Part shown: piece after piece, positions 36,897-47,531 of the stretch | Numbering within the stretch: position 1 is the stretch's first letter | Layout: each line of letters begins with the position of its first letter | NCBI RefSeq assembly: GCF_001953885.1 | Contig: NZ_MQUS01000001.1 | Location: 620,001-684,000, forward strand | Source of the DNA: Streptomyces sp. IMTB 2501 | GTDB lineage: Bacteria > Actinomycetota > Actinomycetes > Streptomycetales > Streptomycetaceae | Reading direction: 5' to 3' | DNA: 64,000 nt | Translations under genes and position numbers: made by a program | The notes under the pieces: generated by a model | Seen by the model: only the letters and a program-made list of their open reading frames with translations | The model's database searches: none | Told to the model about the DNA's origin: nothing

Positions 36897-37840
36897 GGCA
36901 CCTCCGTGGAACGCGGGGCGGGTTCGAGGCCGGTGGCGACGACGCGGCCCGACTCCAGGGCCTCGACGGTGGCGGCGGTGATGACGGTGGCGGCGTAGCC
37001 GTCCCAGGCCGAGGGGCCGGTCGGCTCGTCGCCCGCCGCGAGGTTCGCGATCCGCTCACGGAACTCGGTGTCGAAGGCCTCCGCGAAGCGGCCCACCCAG
37101 TCCGTCAGCACCTCGGTGCTGTGCGCTCCGGCGGTGCGGACGCCGACCGCGGCCGGGTCGGGCAGCCGGACCAGCCCCTCCTCGCCGACCGCCTCGCACT
37201 GGATGTCGTAGCCGTACTGGCAGTTGACGAAGACCTCCAGGTCGATGCGGACGCCCTTGGCGGTCTCGAAGAGCATGATCTGCGGGTCCTTCAGATGCGG
37301 GAAGCGCTTGCTGGTGGCGCGCGGGGTGACCACCTGGGTGGAGACGATCTCGTCGTCCACCAGCCGGCGCAGCACGTCCACCTCGTGCACCGCCGTGTCC
37401 AGGGCGGCCATGCCGGAGGTGTACGACTCCGGTACGGCCGGGTTGCGATGGGCGCAGTGCACGATCAGCGGCTCGCCGATCCGGCCGGAGTCGATGACCT
37501 GCTTCAGCTGCCGGTAGCCGGCGTCGTAGCGGCGCATGAAGCCGACCTGGACCAGGCGGCGGCCGTGCGCCTGCTCCGCCTCGACGATGTTCAGACAGTC
37601 CTCGGCGGTGGTGGCGAGGGGCTTCTCGCAGAACACCGGCATCCCGGCGGCTATCGCGGTCAGCACGTGCTCGGCGTGGGTCGGGGCCCAGGACGTCACG
37701 AGGACGGCGTCCACGTCGTCCGTCGCGACCACGGCGGCGCCGTCGGGCAGCACCCGTGCGCCGGTGACGGTGTGGGTGAGGCGCCGGATGTGCTCCTTGC
37801 CGATCCAGCCGGCGCCGATGACTCCTGCACGTACGGTCAT
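36897..37840 (-). pseudogene. Gfo/Idh/MocA oxidoreductase (inositol 2-dehydrogenase-like), internally deleted
   Basis: ATG 37840 (AAGGAC upstream) starts [19 protein letters not shown], a normal NAD-binding start, and [18 protein letters not shown] carries the catalytic Lys motif EKP. Between TGARV and [11 protein letters not shown] the segment is about 25 residues shorter than in related inositol dehydrogenases; the second Rossmann strand with its NAD-selective Asp is missing. Near 36920 the frame also leaves the expected C-terminus: the alternative frame gives RPAFHGGAA and a stop overlapping the isomerase GTG, while the continuing frame reads through the next gene. I treat it as a decayed gene. 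Confidence 0.65.
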
Positions 37841-37860
37841 GGTCAGTCCTTACAAGGGGT

Positions 37861-38325
37861 TCAGGAGAAGCGCGCCCGGAGTTCGGCTTCCAGGGTTTCG
37901 AGGGTGCGGCCCTTGGCCTCGGGGACGTGGAGCTTGACGAAGGCGAGCGAGAACAGTTTCGCCACGACGAAGAGGAAGAAGGTGTTGGAGACCCCGATCC
38001 CGGACACCAGGGACGGGAAGACCAGCCCGGTCACGAAGTTGGTCAGCCACAGCACCACCGCCGTGACGCCCATTCCGAAGCCGCGCATCCGCATCGGGAA
38101 GATCTCCGACAGCATCAGCCAGGTCACCGGCGAGATCGCGCCCTGCTGGAAGGCGAGGAGTGGTGCCGACCTGACCGGACATCAGCATCGGGCGGCGGTT
38201 CACGCGGCCCAGCAGCCAGATGCCGACGAAGGTCGCCAGTACCGAGATGACACCGTTGGCGGTGTTCGCGGTCAGCGCGCTGTCGGCGGCGAAACCGGCG
38301 TCGGTGAGGCTCTGGGTGCCGTAGC
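37861..38325 (-). pseudogene. Remnant of a sugar-porter MFS transporter
   Basis: Only parts remain. Reading leftwards, YGTQSLTDAGFAADSALTAN, GVISVLATFVGIWLLGRV and RRPMLMSGQVGT are in one frame; then, after a loss of roughly 60 residues, AFQQGAISPVTWLMLSEIFP, PMRMRGFGMG and PEAKGRTLETLEAELR are in another. The entire first half of the protein is absent: the gene is cut at about 38325, where a LacI regulator fragment starts in the opposite direction. It belongs with the inositol/sugar genes next to it. Confidence 0.8.
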
Positions 38326-38853
38326 AAGGGTGTGCGGCAGGCGATGGAGCACCTCGTGGCACTCGGCCACCGCCGGATCGTGCACATCGACGGCGGACGC
38401 GGGCCCGGTTCCGCCGAGCGCCGCCGCGCCTACCGTGCCGCCATGCGCCGGCACGGACTACAGGCCGAGCAGCGCGTCATCCCCGGCGACCACACCGAGC
38501 GGGGCGGTATCGAGGCGGGCCGCCTCCTGCTCGCCGAGCGGGACGCAGGTGCGCCCCTGCCGACGGCTGTCCTCGCGGGCAACGACCGCAGTGCCATGGG
38601 CCTCTTGATGGCGCTGACCCGGGCCGGCGTGGAGGTGCCCCGCGACCTCTCCGTCGTCGGTTACGCCGACAGTCATGTCTCCCATCTGATGCCGATCGGC
38701 CTGACGACCGTACGTCAGGATGCCCGGCTGATAGCCGAACACGCCGTCCGCTTCGCCGTGCAGCACCTGGAGAATCCCGAACTGGAGCCCAGGGAGACCG
38801 AGTTGGACCCGAAGCCGGTCGTGCGGGGCACGACCGGTCCGCCGCCGGTCTGA
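38326..38853 (+). pseudogene. 5'-truncated LacI-family regulator
   Basis: The frame starts abruptly with GVRQAMEHLVALGHRRIVHI and continues through the ligand-binding domain (VLAGNDRSAMGLLMALTRAG, VVGYADSHVSHL, LTTVRQDARLIAEHAVR) to a normal end. The DNA-binding helix-turn-helix and about 110 residues in all are missing. The left edge coincides with the cut end of the MFS remnant at about 38325, so one deletion removed the shared promoter region and both 5' ends. A protein made from GTG 38332 could not bind DNA. Confidence 0.82.
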
Positions 38854-38922
38854 GGTTCTCGGGGTTCCGGGACTCGCCGTCCGGTGCCGCGGCCCGGCGG
38901 TGGTCGGTGTGGTGGGTCGCGG

Positions 38923-39876
38923 TCAGTGCCGGTCGGCCAGGAATCCGCGGTACCAGGCGATCGTGTCGTCCAGGGTGGTGTCCAGGGGGACGGGCTTGAT
39001 GCCGAAGGCGTCCTGGATCGCGGTGGAGTCCATCACCTGCGGTTCGCGGTGCTGGTAGAAGAGCTCGGCGTAGGAGTTCATGAACACCTCGCCGAAGGGG
39101 CCGAACGGGCGCGGCTCCGACTTGACGGTGAGGTTCAGCGGCCGACCCGCCTTCTCCTCGATCATCCGGAAGACCTCCCGGGTGGTGCGGGCCGGCGCAG
39201 TGGGCAGATGCCATACGCGGCCGTCGCCGTCCGGGTTCTCGCCGAGCGTGGCCAGCCCGGCGGCCACGTTGCGGATGTCGGTGTAGCTGTGCGGCAGGTC
39301 GATGTCGCCCAGGCCGAACACCTCGCCGCCGGTCAGCGCACCGGGGAAGACGGCGCCACCGAGGGTGGAGTTGAGCACGCCGGGACCGACGAAGTCGGCC
39401 GAGCGGCCCAGCACGACACGGGCCCGGCCGGTGCGGTGCGCGGCCAGGTACTTCTCGTCGAGGGCGGCCCGCATCCTCCCCTTGGCGCTGGTCGCGTTCC
39501 ACGGGGTGTCCTCGGTCATGACCCGGCCGTGGGTCTCGCCGTAGGGGTACAGGGTGTCGAGGACGACAAGGCGGGCACCCTCGGCCTCGACGGCGCCGAG
39601 CACGGCGTCCTGGATGCCGGGCATCACGTCGACCTGCAGGTGATAGGCGACGTTCACACAGTGGTGGACCACGGCCGCGCCCCTGATCGCGGCGCGCGCG
39701 CCCTCGACGGTGCTGACGTCGCCCTTGAGGCGGGACACGCCGTCGGGCGTGGTGCCGGTCCCGGAGCGGTCGACCAGACGGACTTCGTGGCCGCGACGGG
39801 CCAGCTCTCCGGCCAGGGTCGAGCCGGCCGGGCCGGCGCCGAGGACGACGTGCAGATCGCGTGTGGTGGTGGTCAT
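38923..39876 (-). CDS. NAD-dependent epimerase/dehydratase family protein
   Basis: Atypical extended SDR, 317 residues, cytoplasmic. The nucleotide motif GAGPAGST is at 13-20. LVVLDTLYPYGETHG contains the Tyr-like region of the sugar-epimerase/reductase fold, and SADFVGPGVLNS is a substrate-loop motif often seen in aldehyde- or NmrA-like members. ATG 39876 is chosen because MTTTTRDLHVVLGAG is a natural start. It is divergent from the TetR regulator at 40088, which probably represses it from the palindrome at its -10. The function is likely detoxification or reductive metabolism; substrate unknown. Confidence 0.82.
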   Translation of the reverse strand: MTTTTRDLHVVLGAGPAGSTLAGELARRGHEVRLVDRSGTGTTPDGVSRLKGDVSTVEGARAAIRGAAVVHHCVNVAYHLQVDVMPGIQDAVLGAVEAEGARLVVLDTLYPYGETHGRVMTEDTPWNATSAKGRMRAALDEKYLAAHRTGRARVVLGRSADFVGPGVLNSTLGGAVFPGALTGGEVFGLGDIDLPHSYTDIRNVAAGLATLGENPDGDGRVWHLPTAPARTTREVFRMIEEKAGRPLNLTVKSEPRPFGPFGEVFMNSYAELFYQHREPQVMDSTAIQDAFGIKPVPLDTTLDDTIAWYRGFLADRH

Positions 39877-39957
39877 GTCGGGCTCCGCTTCCGTGTGCGC
39901 TGTTTCCGGACCACGCCTCGGCCGCCCGGAACGCGGTGCGCGGCCGAGCGGCAGGCA

Positions 39958-39993
39958 GTTATAGACTCTAACTCTCGCGATATGTACTCGCAA
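39958..39993 (-). promoter_or_regulatory. Promoter of the epimerase gene with overlapping palindromic operator
   Basis: On the minus strand TTGCGA (39993-39988), a 17-bp spacer and TAGAGT (39970-39965) form a good sigma-HrdB-type promoter. The -10 is embedded in GTTATAGACTCTAAC (39958-39972), a near-palindrome. A TetR repressor bound there would block the promoter, and the divergent gene codes for a TetR protein. Confidence 0.6.
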
Positions 39994-40087
39994 TAGTGGG
40001 CATGACTCCCCTTCCGGACGCGGTGCTCATACCGTCGGGCCGCATCGCGCCACACTGAACGCACCGAACCGACCCCAGAGGTGAGAG

Positions 40088-40795
40088 ATGGCAGCCACGC
40101 CGGCCGGGCCGCGCGCCCGCTACCGCGCACAGGTCCGCGAGGAGATCAAGTCCGTCGCCCTGCGGCAGCTGGCCGACAGCGGCGTCCAGGGCGTCGCCCT
40201 CAACGCCATCGCCCGCGAGATGGGGATGTCCGGTCCGGCCCTGTACCGCTACTTCGCCAGCCGCGACGAACTGCTCCACGAACTGGTCCGCTCCGCGTAC
40301 GACGACGCCGGGCAGGCGATCAACGCGGTGACCCCGAGTCCCGAACCGCGCACCACCCTGCACGCCCTCGGCCGCGCCTACCACGCCTGGGCGCGCTCCC
40401 AGCAGCACCGCTACCTGCTGATCCAGGGCCCGCCGGCCCCCGGCTACACACCCCCGGCCGACATCGTCGCGCGCTCGCGGTACGCGATGGGGCCGTTCGT
40501 CGCCGTCTTCGCCCAGGGCGAGGCCACCGAGCCCGTCCAGCCGGTCGTCGACGAGATGGCGGCCTGGCTGCGCACCGATGCCGGCGCCGTCGACTGGCTC
40601 CGTGCCCGGACCGACCTGGACCCCGCGGACCCACGCGCACACTGCGCCCTGGGCGGCACCATCCTCGCCTGGTCCCACCTCCACGGCACCGTCAGCCTCG
40701 AAGTCACCGGCCAGTACACGGGCATGGGCCACCGGACCACCACGCTCCTCACCACCCAACTCGCCCTGCTCGCCGACGCGTTCCGGCTCCCGTGA
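40088..40795 (+). CDS. TetR/AcrR-family regulator
   Basis: Dimeric repressor of 235 residues. The helix-turn-helix (about 20-65) shows ALNAIAREMGMSGPALYRYFASRDEL. The C-terminal ligand domain is of the WHG type (residues about 90-210, with AWSHLHGTVSLEVTGQ). GAGGTGAG precedes ATG 40088. It is divergent from the epimerase gene, with a 211-bp gap containing a palindrome over that gene's -10. Autoregulation and control of the epimerase are likely; the inducing ligand is unknown. Confidence 0.88.
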   Translation: MAATPAGPRARYRAQVREEIKSVALRQLADSGVQGVALNAIAREMGMSGPALYRYFASRDELLHELVRSAYDDAGQAINAVTPSPEPRTTLHALGRAYHAWARSQQHRYLLIQGPPAPGYTPPADIVARSRYAMGPFVAVFAQGEATEPVQPVVDEMAAWLRTDAGAVDWLRARTDLDPADPRAHCALGGTILAWSHLHGTVSLEVTGQYTGMGHRTTTLLTTQLALLADAFRLP

Positions 40796-40897
40796 CTGCC
40801 CTGCGGCCCCCTCGGCGAGACGACTTGACCGGGTGCTGGAGATGTGTCCTGCCCAGCCTGGGAGTGGTGGGACCAGGCACCGCGATCCGCGGGCTCT

Positions 40898-40910
40898 TAG
40901 GATCGGGAAC
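40898..40910 (+). promoter_or_regulatory. -10 element of a probable leaderless transcript
   Basis: TAGGAT (40898-40903) ends 7 bp before the ATG at 40911, and no ribosome site is present. This spacing means that transcription would start at or next to the ATG. A clear -35 is not visible 17-18 bp upstream. Confidence 0.5.
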
Positions 40911-41765
40911 ATGAGCAGGCCGAACGCGCTCGGGGAGTACCTTCGGGCCCGCCGTGAGCTGACCGACCCGGCGGACGCGGGGCTGCCGGTCGTGGGCGTG
41001 CGCCGCACACCCGGGCTGCGCCGTGAGGAGGTCGCCACCCTGGCCGGGATCAGCGCCGACTACTACCTCCGCCTGGAGCAGGGCCGCGACCGTAACCCGT
41101 CCCCGCAGGTGCTGGAGGCCCTGGCCCGGGTGTTCCGGCTGGACGCCGCCGCCACGCAGCACTTGCTGAGCCTGTCCACCGCCCGCCCGGCCGCGGCCCG
41201 GCGGCCGCGCCCCGAGGTGGTGCCGAGCGGGATCCGGCAACTGCTCGACGTGATCAACCTGCCGGCGTTCGTGGAGAGCCGTATGTTCGACGTGCTCGCC
41301 GCGAACCGGCTGGCCACCGCCGTGTCACCCAACATCCGGCCAGGGGTGAACCGGCTGCGTGCGATCTTCCTGGACGCCGCCGAGCAGGACCTCTACCCGG
41401 ACTGGGAACAGGTGGCAGGCGGCCTGGTCGCCGGGTTCCGCGCATCCGTGGGCGGCGACGTCGACGACCCACGGATCGTCCAGCTGGTCGGCGAACTGTC
41501 GCTGGCCAGCGAACCGTTCCGGCGGCTGTGGGCCCGGCACGACGTCTCCGCGCTGGCCGGAGGCCGGATGCGGCTGCGCCACCCACGGGCCGGCATGCTG
41601 GAGCTGCGCCGCGAGAAGCTGCCGCTCAGCGATTCCGGCGGCCAGATCCTGGCGATCTATCACGCCGAGCCGGGCTCCGAGACGGCCCGCGCTCTAGAGT
41701 CACTCGGTTCACCGGAGGCCACCGAGGTACGCCGTACCTCCGCGCCGACACCGGGAACTGCGTGA
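40911..41765 (+). CDS. XRE-family regulator with MmyB-type ligand domain
   Basis: Transcription regulator of 284 residues and a paralogue of 15686-16567. The helix-turn-helix (about 30-80) has RRTPGLRREEVATLAGIS and DYYLRLEQGRDRNPSPQVLEA; the MmyB-like ligand domain follows (about 100-265), with LRLRHPRAGMLELRREKL-like strands and a final IYHAEPGSETARALE. ATG 40911 lies 7 bp after a TAGGAT -10, so the mRNA is probably leaderless. Its target is not obvious because the downstream gene is 293 bp away and on the same strand. Confidence 0.88.
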   Translation: MSRPNALGEYLRARRELTDPADAGLPVVGVRRTPGLRREEVATLAGISADYYLRLEQGRDRNPSPQVLEALARVFRLDAAATQHLLSLSTARPAAARRPRPEVVPSGIRQLLDVINLPAFVESRMFDVLAANRLATAVSPNIRPGVNRLRAIFLDAAEQDLYPDWEQVAGGLVAGFRASVGGDVDDPRIVQLVGELSLASEPFRRLWARHDVSALAGGRMRLRHPRAGMLELRREKLPLSDSGGQILAIYHAEPGSETARALESLGSPEATEVRRTSAPTPGTA

Positions 41766-41948
41766 GCCCGACGGGGAGATGCCCGCTGCCCGCGTTCGGA
41801 CGGGGTCCGGTGGCCGGCCCGCCACGGGACGAGCCCAGGCCTCCGCGCGGCCTCCGCCGCTGACACCCGCCACCGAGCCGGCGGACAGTCCCGTTGATCA
41901 GCGGCCGGCGCCGGGCGGGGTGCCGTGGGATGAGGGCGGCGCCCGCGA

Positions 41949-41998
41949 CTTTCGGCGCTGGATCCCTGCCTTTCGGCATGGGAATCCCGCCTTTCGGC
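41949..41998 (+). repeat. Three CTTTCGGC boxes at exact 21-bp period
   Basis: CTTTCGGC occurs at 41949, 41970 and 41991. The intervening sequences are also related: both contain GG, then ATCCC, then a final GC. The 21-bp period places the boxes on one helix face, as expected for a cooperative binding site. The array lies in the otherwise gene-free 41766-42058 region, ending 60 bp upstream of the TIM-barrel gene. Confidence 0.6.
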
Positions 41999-42058
41999 CC
42001 CGCGCTCTGGACCGTCGGTGTACGGCGCCCGTGCGGTCGGGCCCGGCAGGGTGATCGT

Positions 42059-43189
42059 ATGCAGAGGACCAAGGGGATCAAGCGTGCGCAGTTCCTGGCC
42101 GGTATGGCGTCTGCGGGGGTGGCCGCCGCGGTGTTGCCGGCGGCTCAGGCCCGTGCCGCGCGGGGCGGTCCGCGCCGGCACGGGGTCGTGTACACCGTGG
42201 GTGCGGGGGAGACGCCGGGTACGGCCTTCAGCGCGGCCCGGATGCGCAAGGACATCCGGGCCATCCGTGACGAGCTGTGCGCCGACACCGTCGATGTGAC
42301 GGGTGACGGCGTGGAACGGCTCACGGCCACCGCCGCCGAAGTGGCCGAACAGGGGCTGCGGGTCTGGCTGCAGCCGACGCTCGGTGACGCGTCCGAACGG
42401 GGCATCCTGGAACACCTCGCCGAGACCGGCCGGTTCGCGGAGCGGCTGCGCGTCCACGGCGCTGCTGTGGACCTCAGCGTGGGCTGTGAGTTCTGGCTGT
42501 TCGTGCCCGGCATCGTCCCGGGCGCCGACGTCTTCGAACGCATCCGGAACCTGCTCGACGGCAAGGTCGACCCCGTCGCGATGCAGCGCCGCCTGGACCG
42601 CTTCACGGCGAAGGCGGCGGCGGTCGGCCGGTCCGTCTTCCACGGCCGGCTGAGCTACGCCGCCGCGCAGGACGACAAGGTCGACTGGCGCCGCTTCGAC
42701 ATCGTGGGCATCGACTACTACTCGTACTTCCCCCACAAGGCCGACCACGTAAGGGAGTTGAGCCGCCATCTGCGGTGGGGCAAGCCGCTGGCCATCACCG
42801 AGTTCGGCACCTGCGCGTACGTCGGAGCGCCCCAGACCGCCGGGATGGGCTGGGACATCGTCGACCACGACAGGACGCCCCCGGAGATCAAGGGCCATCC
42901 GGTGCGCAGCGAGCGCACCCAGGCGACGTATCTCATGCAACTCCTCGACGCCTTCTCCTCGATGGACCTGTACGCGGCGATGGCCTTCGAGTTCGTGACC
43001 CCCGACGCCCCGCACCGCCCGGGCGACCCGCGCCACGACCTCGACCTGGCGAGCTACGCCCTCACCAGGACCATCAAGGACCGCCCGGACGACCCCGCCT
43101 CCGGCTGGCACTGGGAACCGAAGGAGGCCTTCCACGCCCTGGCCCACCGCTACCGCTCCGCCCGAACCGGCCATCGCCACGCCCACTGA
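42059..43189 (+). CDS. Secreted TIM-barrel protein, glycoside hydrolase-like
   Basis: Exported protein of 376 residues with a signal peptide (FLAGMASAGVAAAVLPAAQARA, cleaved near 35). The mature part looks like a clan A (beta/alpha)8 barrel: VGCEFWLFVPG on one strand carries a Glu where the general acid is expected, IVGIDYYSYF is a typical strand-6 block, and LAITEFGTCAYVG carries a Glu at the nucleophile position on strand 7. I cannot assign a GH family; related proteins have been carried under vague names. AGGGTG precedes ATG 42059. The 21-bp repeat upstream is a likely control site. Confidence 0.7.
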   Translation: MQRTKGIKRAQFLAGMASAGVAAAVLPAAQARAARGGPRRHGVVYTVGAGETPGTAFSAARMRKDIRAIRDELCADTVDVTGDGVERLTATAAEVAEQGLRVWLQPTLGDASERGILEHLAETGRFAERLRVHGAAVDLSVGCEFWLFVPGIVPGADVFERIRNLLDGKVDPVAMQRRLDRFTAKAAAVGRSVFHGRLSYAAAQDDKVDWRRFDIVGIDYYSYFPHKADHVRELSRHLRWGKPLAITEFGTCAYVGAPQTAGMGWDIVDHDRTPPEIKGHPVRSERTQATYLMQLLDAFSSMDLYAAMAFEFVTPDAPHRPGDPRHDLDLASYALTRTIKDRPDDPASGWHWEPKEAFHALAHRYRSARTGHRHAH

Positions 43190-43641
43190 CCCGGCGACGG
43201 CCTTCCCTGCCACGGACCGCCGGGCCACGGTGCCCCCGGCTCACCCCTTCGGAGGACCGTTCGGCTTGCCGCGCCGCCGGCGCCGGTCCGGCGCCGGATG
43301 ATGCGGGCATGTCCCCGACCCACCCTCCGACCCGCCTCCTGGCCCGTCCCTTGCTCCGCCCGCCGACCGACGAGCCGCCCCGACCCGCGACCGCCGCCGG
43401 GACCGACCGCCGTACCGCCGGCGCGGCCGACCGCCGTACCGCCGGCGCGGCCGACCGCCGTACCGCCTGTTCCTGCGCCCGTGGTCGCCACGCCCGGCGC
43501 GGCCGTCCGAAAGCGGACCTGTACACCCGACGGAGCCATGCGAAGGCAAAGGTGAACGCAAACCCCGGGGCGGACAGGGCGGCGTACGCCGAGGTGGACG
43601 GCGGGTGACGGGGCGCGGCCAAAATTGCATCCCTAGTTTTC
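43190..43641. other. Gene-poor region
   Basis: About 450 bp without a credible gene. An open plus-strand frame from 43308 to 43608 encodes only Arg/Pro/Ala-rich sequence generated largely by the tandem repeat at 43405-43467 and lacks a ribosome site. No tRNA or mobile element is visible. Confidence 0.5.
43405..43467. repeat. 24-bp tandem repeat, 2.6 copies
   Basis: The unit GACCGCCGTACCGCCGGCG followed by CGGCC repeats perfectly at 43405-43428 and 43429-43452, and its first 15 bases again at 43453-43467. The period is a multiple of three, but no real gene covers it. It is a possible slippage product; such short perfect arrays vary in copy number between strains. Confidence 0.8.
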
Positions 43642-43671
43642 TTGAATCCCTCGTGTTTATGAGGGTAGGTT
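43625..43671 (+). promoter_or_regulatory. fur promoter with probable Fur operator; leaderless
   Basis: TTGAAT (43642-43647), an 18-bp spacer and TAGGTT (43666-43671) form the promoter. The -10 ends 7 bp before ATG 43679, so the transcript should be leaderless, as reported for furS/furA genes of Streptomyces. The A/T-rich TTGCATCCCTAGTTTTC directly upstream, running into CTTGAATCC over the -35, resembles the FurS/FurA autoregulatory site in position and composition. Confidence 0.7.
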
Positions 43672-43678
43672 CGGCCTC

Positions 43679-44116
43679 ATGACCGCCTCCCCGACCCCGA
43701 CCACCGCGGAGGAGCTTCGCGGTGCCGGCCTGCGTGTGACGGCGGCCCGCGTCGCGCTGCTGGAGACCGTCCGGGACGGCGACCACCTCGGCGTCGAGGC
43801 GATCGCCTCCGGGGTCCGTGCCCGTGTGGGCCACATCTCCCTGCAAGCCGTCTACGAGGCCCTTCACGCCCTCACCGCGGCGGGTCTGGTCCGCCGTATC
43901 GAGCCGGCCGGACACCCGGCCCGGTTCGAGGGGCGTGTGGGCGACAACCACCATCACATCGTGTGCCGGTCGTGCGGTGCCGTCGTCGACGTCGACTGCG
44001 CCGTCGGCGACGCACCCTGTCTGACCGCCTCCGACGACCGCGGCTTCGCCATCGAGGAAGCCGAGGTCGTCTACTGGGGCACGTGCCCCGACTGTTCCAC
44101 CGGCCGCAGTTCCTGA
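43679..44116 (+). CDS. furS: Fur-family redox regulator of catalase-peroxidase (FurS/FurA-like)
   Basis: Metal-dependent repressor of 145 residues. A winged helix (about 10-80) with ISLQAVYEALHALTAAGLV binds DNA; HHHIVCRSCG supplies metal-binding histidines; and C96/C99 with C136/C139 form the structural zinc site, whose thiols sense peroxide in S. reticuli FurS. It lies 33 bp upstream of katG and must be co-transcribed with it, the arrangement of the furS-cpeB and furA-catC operons. It probably represses its own operon until oxidised. The leaderless start at 43679 is set by the -10 spacing. Confidence 0.92.
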   Translation: MTASPTPTTAEELRGAGLRVTAARVALLETVRDGDHLGVEAIASGVRARVGHISLQAVYEALHALTAAGLVRRIEPAGHPARFEGRVGDNHHHIVCRSCGAVVDVDCAVGDAPCLTASDDRGFAIEEAEVVYWGTCPDCSTGRSS

Positions 44117-46360
<2,244 letters not shown>

Positions 46361-46372
46361 TCACCGCTTCGA

Positions 46373-46412
46373 GGGCGTCCGGGCCGACCCGCACAGGTCG
46401 GCCCGGACGCCC
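46373..46412 (+). terminator. Strong hairpin terminator of the fur-katG operon
   Basis: A perfect 17-bp stem GGGCGTCCGGGCCGACC (46373-46389) pairs with GGTCGGCCCGGACGCCC (46396-46412) around a 6-base loop and is followed by TTGTCGTT. It lies 12 bp after the katG stop. Confidence 0.88.
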
Positions 46413-46590
46413 TTGTCGTTCTCGCTGCTGCGGGCGGACACAGGGTCTCTCCCCCACGGAACCGTCACAGGTGATCCACAACCGTCACAGACGGGCCACA
46501 GGGGAAACCCCGGGTCTCCCGGCGCTGTCTCCGTCCGTGAGCACCGGCACGGAGCCGGTCGAACCACGCACACCGGAATCGGGGGACCCC

Positions 46591-47295
46591 ATGCAGCACC
46601 GCAACACCATCCGCCTCGCCGCGTCCGCGACCGCAGTGATCGCCGCCGCACTGTCGCTGACGGCGTGCAATCCGGGCGATGACGCCGGGGCGGCCAAGAC
46701 GTCCTCCCCGGCCTCCACCACCCCCACCCACGCCGCCCCCGGCACCGCGAGCCGCACTCCCACTGCCCCGTCGGCCTCAAGAGCCTCCGGCGGCACGTCG
46801 ACCACTCCGGGCGCCCCCGCCTCTCCCATATCCGGCACCGCGGCCGGTACGAAGCCGACGTGCCCGGTGTCGGCCGTGAACGCGACGGCCTACCGGGCGG
46901 CGAACCGTCCCGACGGCACCGGCACGGGCGCGGCGATCGTCGAGTTCACCAACGTCTCCGGACACGCGTGCGTCCTGCGGGGCCACCCGTCGGTGGCCGG
47001 AGCGGGCAACGGTTCCCCCGCACACAACAGCCCGCTGAAGGTGACCCCCACGGGCACCGCGAAGGCCGTGCCACTCGCGCCGGGCGGCAAGGCATGGGTG
47101 AAGCTGACCTTCCACCAGGTCCAGGGCGAGGCTGACGGATACTGCGTGTCCGGTGCGAAGCCCGTCGTCTACCCGACGCTCGTGATCGGACTGCCCGGCT
47201 CGGGGCAACACCAAGTAGCGCTCTCGGACGGGGAGTTCGCCGAGTGCGACAACATCGTCACCGCGACCGCGGTCTCGGCGGCGAAGCCTTCCTGA
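46591..47295 (+). CDS. DUF4232-type lipoprotein
   Basis: Surface lipoprotein of 234 residues. The lipobox LTAC (Cys near 26) follows a short basic start, then a long Ser/Thr/Ala/Pro linker (about 30-85) leads to a compact beta domain with CPVSAVNATAYR, VEFTNVSGHACVLRGHPSV, and a final GLPGSGQHQVALSD. This fits the DUF4232 family, very common in streptomycetes and of unknown function. GGGGGA precedes ATG 46591. It is monocistronic, between hairpins at 46373 and 47310. Confidence 0.85.
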   Translation: MQHRNTIRLAASATAVIAAALSLTACNPGDDAGAAKTSSPASTTPTHAAPGTASRTPTAPSASRASGGTSTTPGAPASPISGTAAGTKPTCPVSAVNATAYRAANRPDGTGTGAAIVEFTNVSGHACVLRGHPSVAGAGNGSPAHNSPLKVTPTGTAKAVPLAPGGKAWVKLTFHQVQGEADGYCVSGAKPVVYPTLVIGLPGSGQHQVALSDGEFAECDNIVTATAVSAAKPS

Positions 47296-47309
47296 CCGGC
47301 ACTCGACCA

Positions 47310-47349
47310 GCGGGCGGCCCCGGCGAAGACGGCGGCCGGGGCCGCCCGC
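47310..47349 (+). terminator. Hairpin terminator after the lipoprotein gene
   Basis: GCGGGCGGCCCCGGC (47310-47324) pairs perfectly with GCCGGGGCCGCCCGC (47335-47349), a 15-bp stem with a 10-base loop, 14 bp past the stop codon. Confidence 0.8.
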
Positions 47350-47455
47350 TCCACCCGTACGATCCAGTCGGGTATCGACATATCGATGGGTCGCCGTCCG
47401 AGCGGCCCGCGCCCAGACACCGCAGGGCAGGCGGCACGGTGGGGTCCCGGGCAGG

Positions 47456-47524
47456 TCAGCGGCCGACTACCGCCGCGCCCGCCTGCGCGTAGCGCTCGTC
47501 CAGGTCGCCGGACGGAGCACCCGC
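47456..47524 (-). pseudogene. C-terminal remnant of a haem-binding HbpS-like protein
   Basis: On the minus strand the last 22 codons read GAPSGDLDERYAQAGAAVVG and then TGA at 47458-47456. This is the characteristic C-terminus of GlcG/HbpS-type haem-binding proteins. The central part of the same protein lies immediately to the right but on the plus strand (47532-47600), so the gene has been split by an inversion. Confidence 0.65.
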
Positions 47525-47531
47525 CGCCGCG

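Noticed and set aside
36032..37840. A continuous 602-codon frame that looks like an oxidoreductase-isomerase fusion
   Set aside because: The middle 170 codons are shadow-frame sequence of the isomerase. The apparent fusion arises because the one-base loss near 36391 brings the isomerase 3' end into the oxidoreductase frame.
43405..43467. CRISPR-like array
   Set aside because: The repeats are directly adjacent without spacers and only 2.6 copies exist; no cas genes.
43308..43608. Possible 100-codon gene
   Set aside because: Low-complexity Arg/Pro/Ala sequence dominated by the tandem repeat, no ribosome site.
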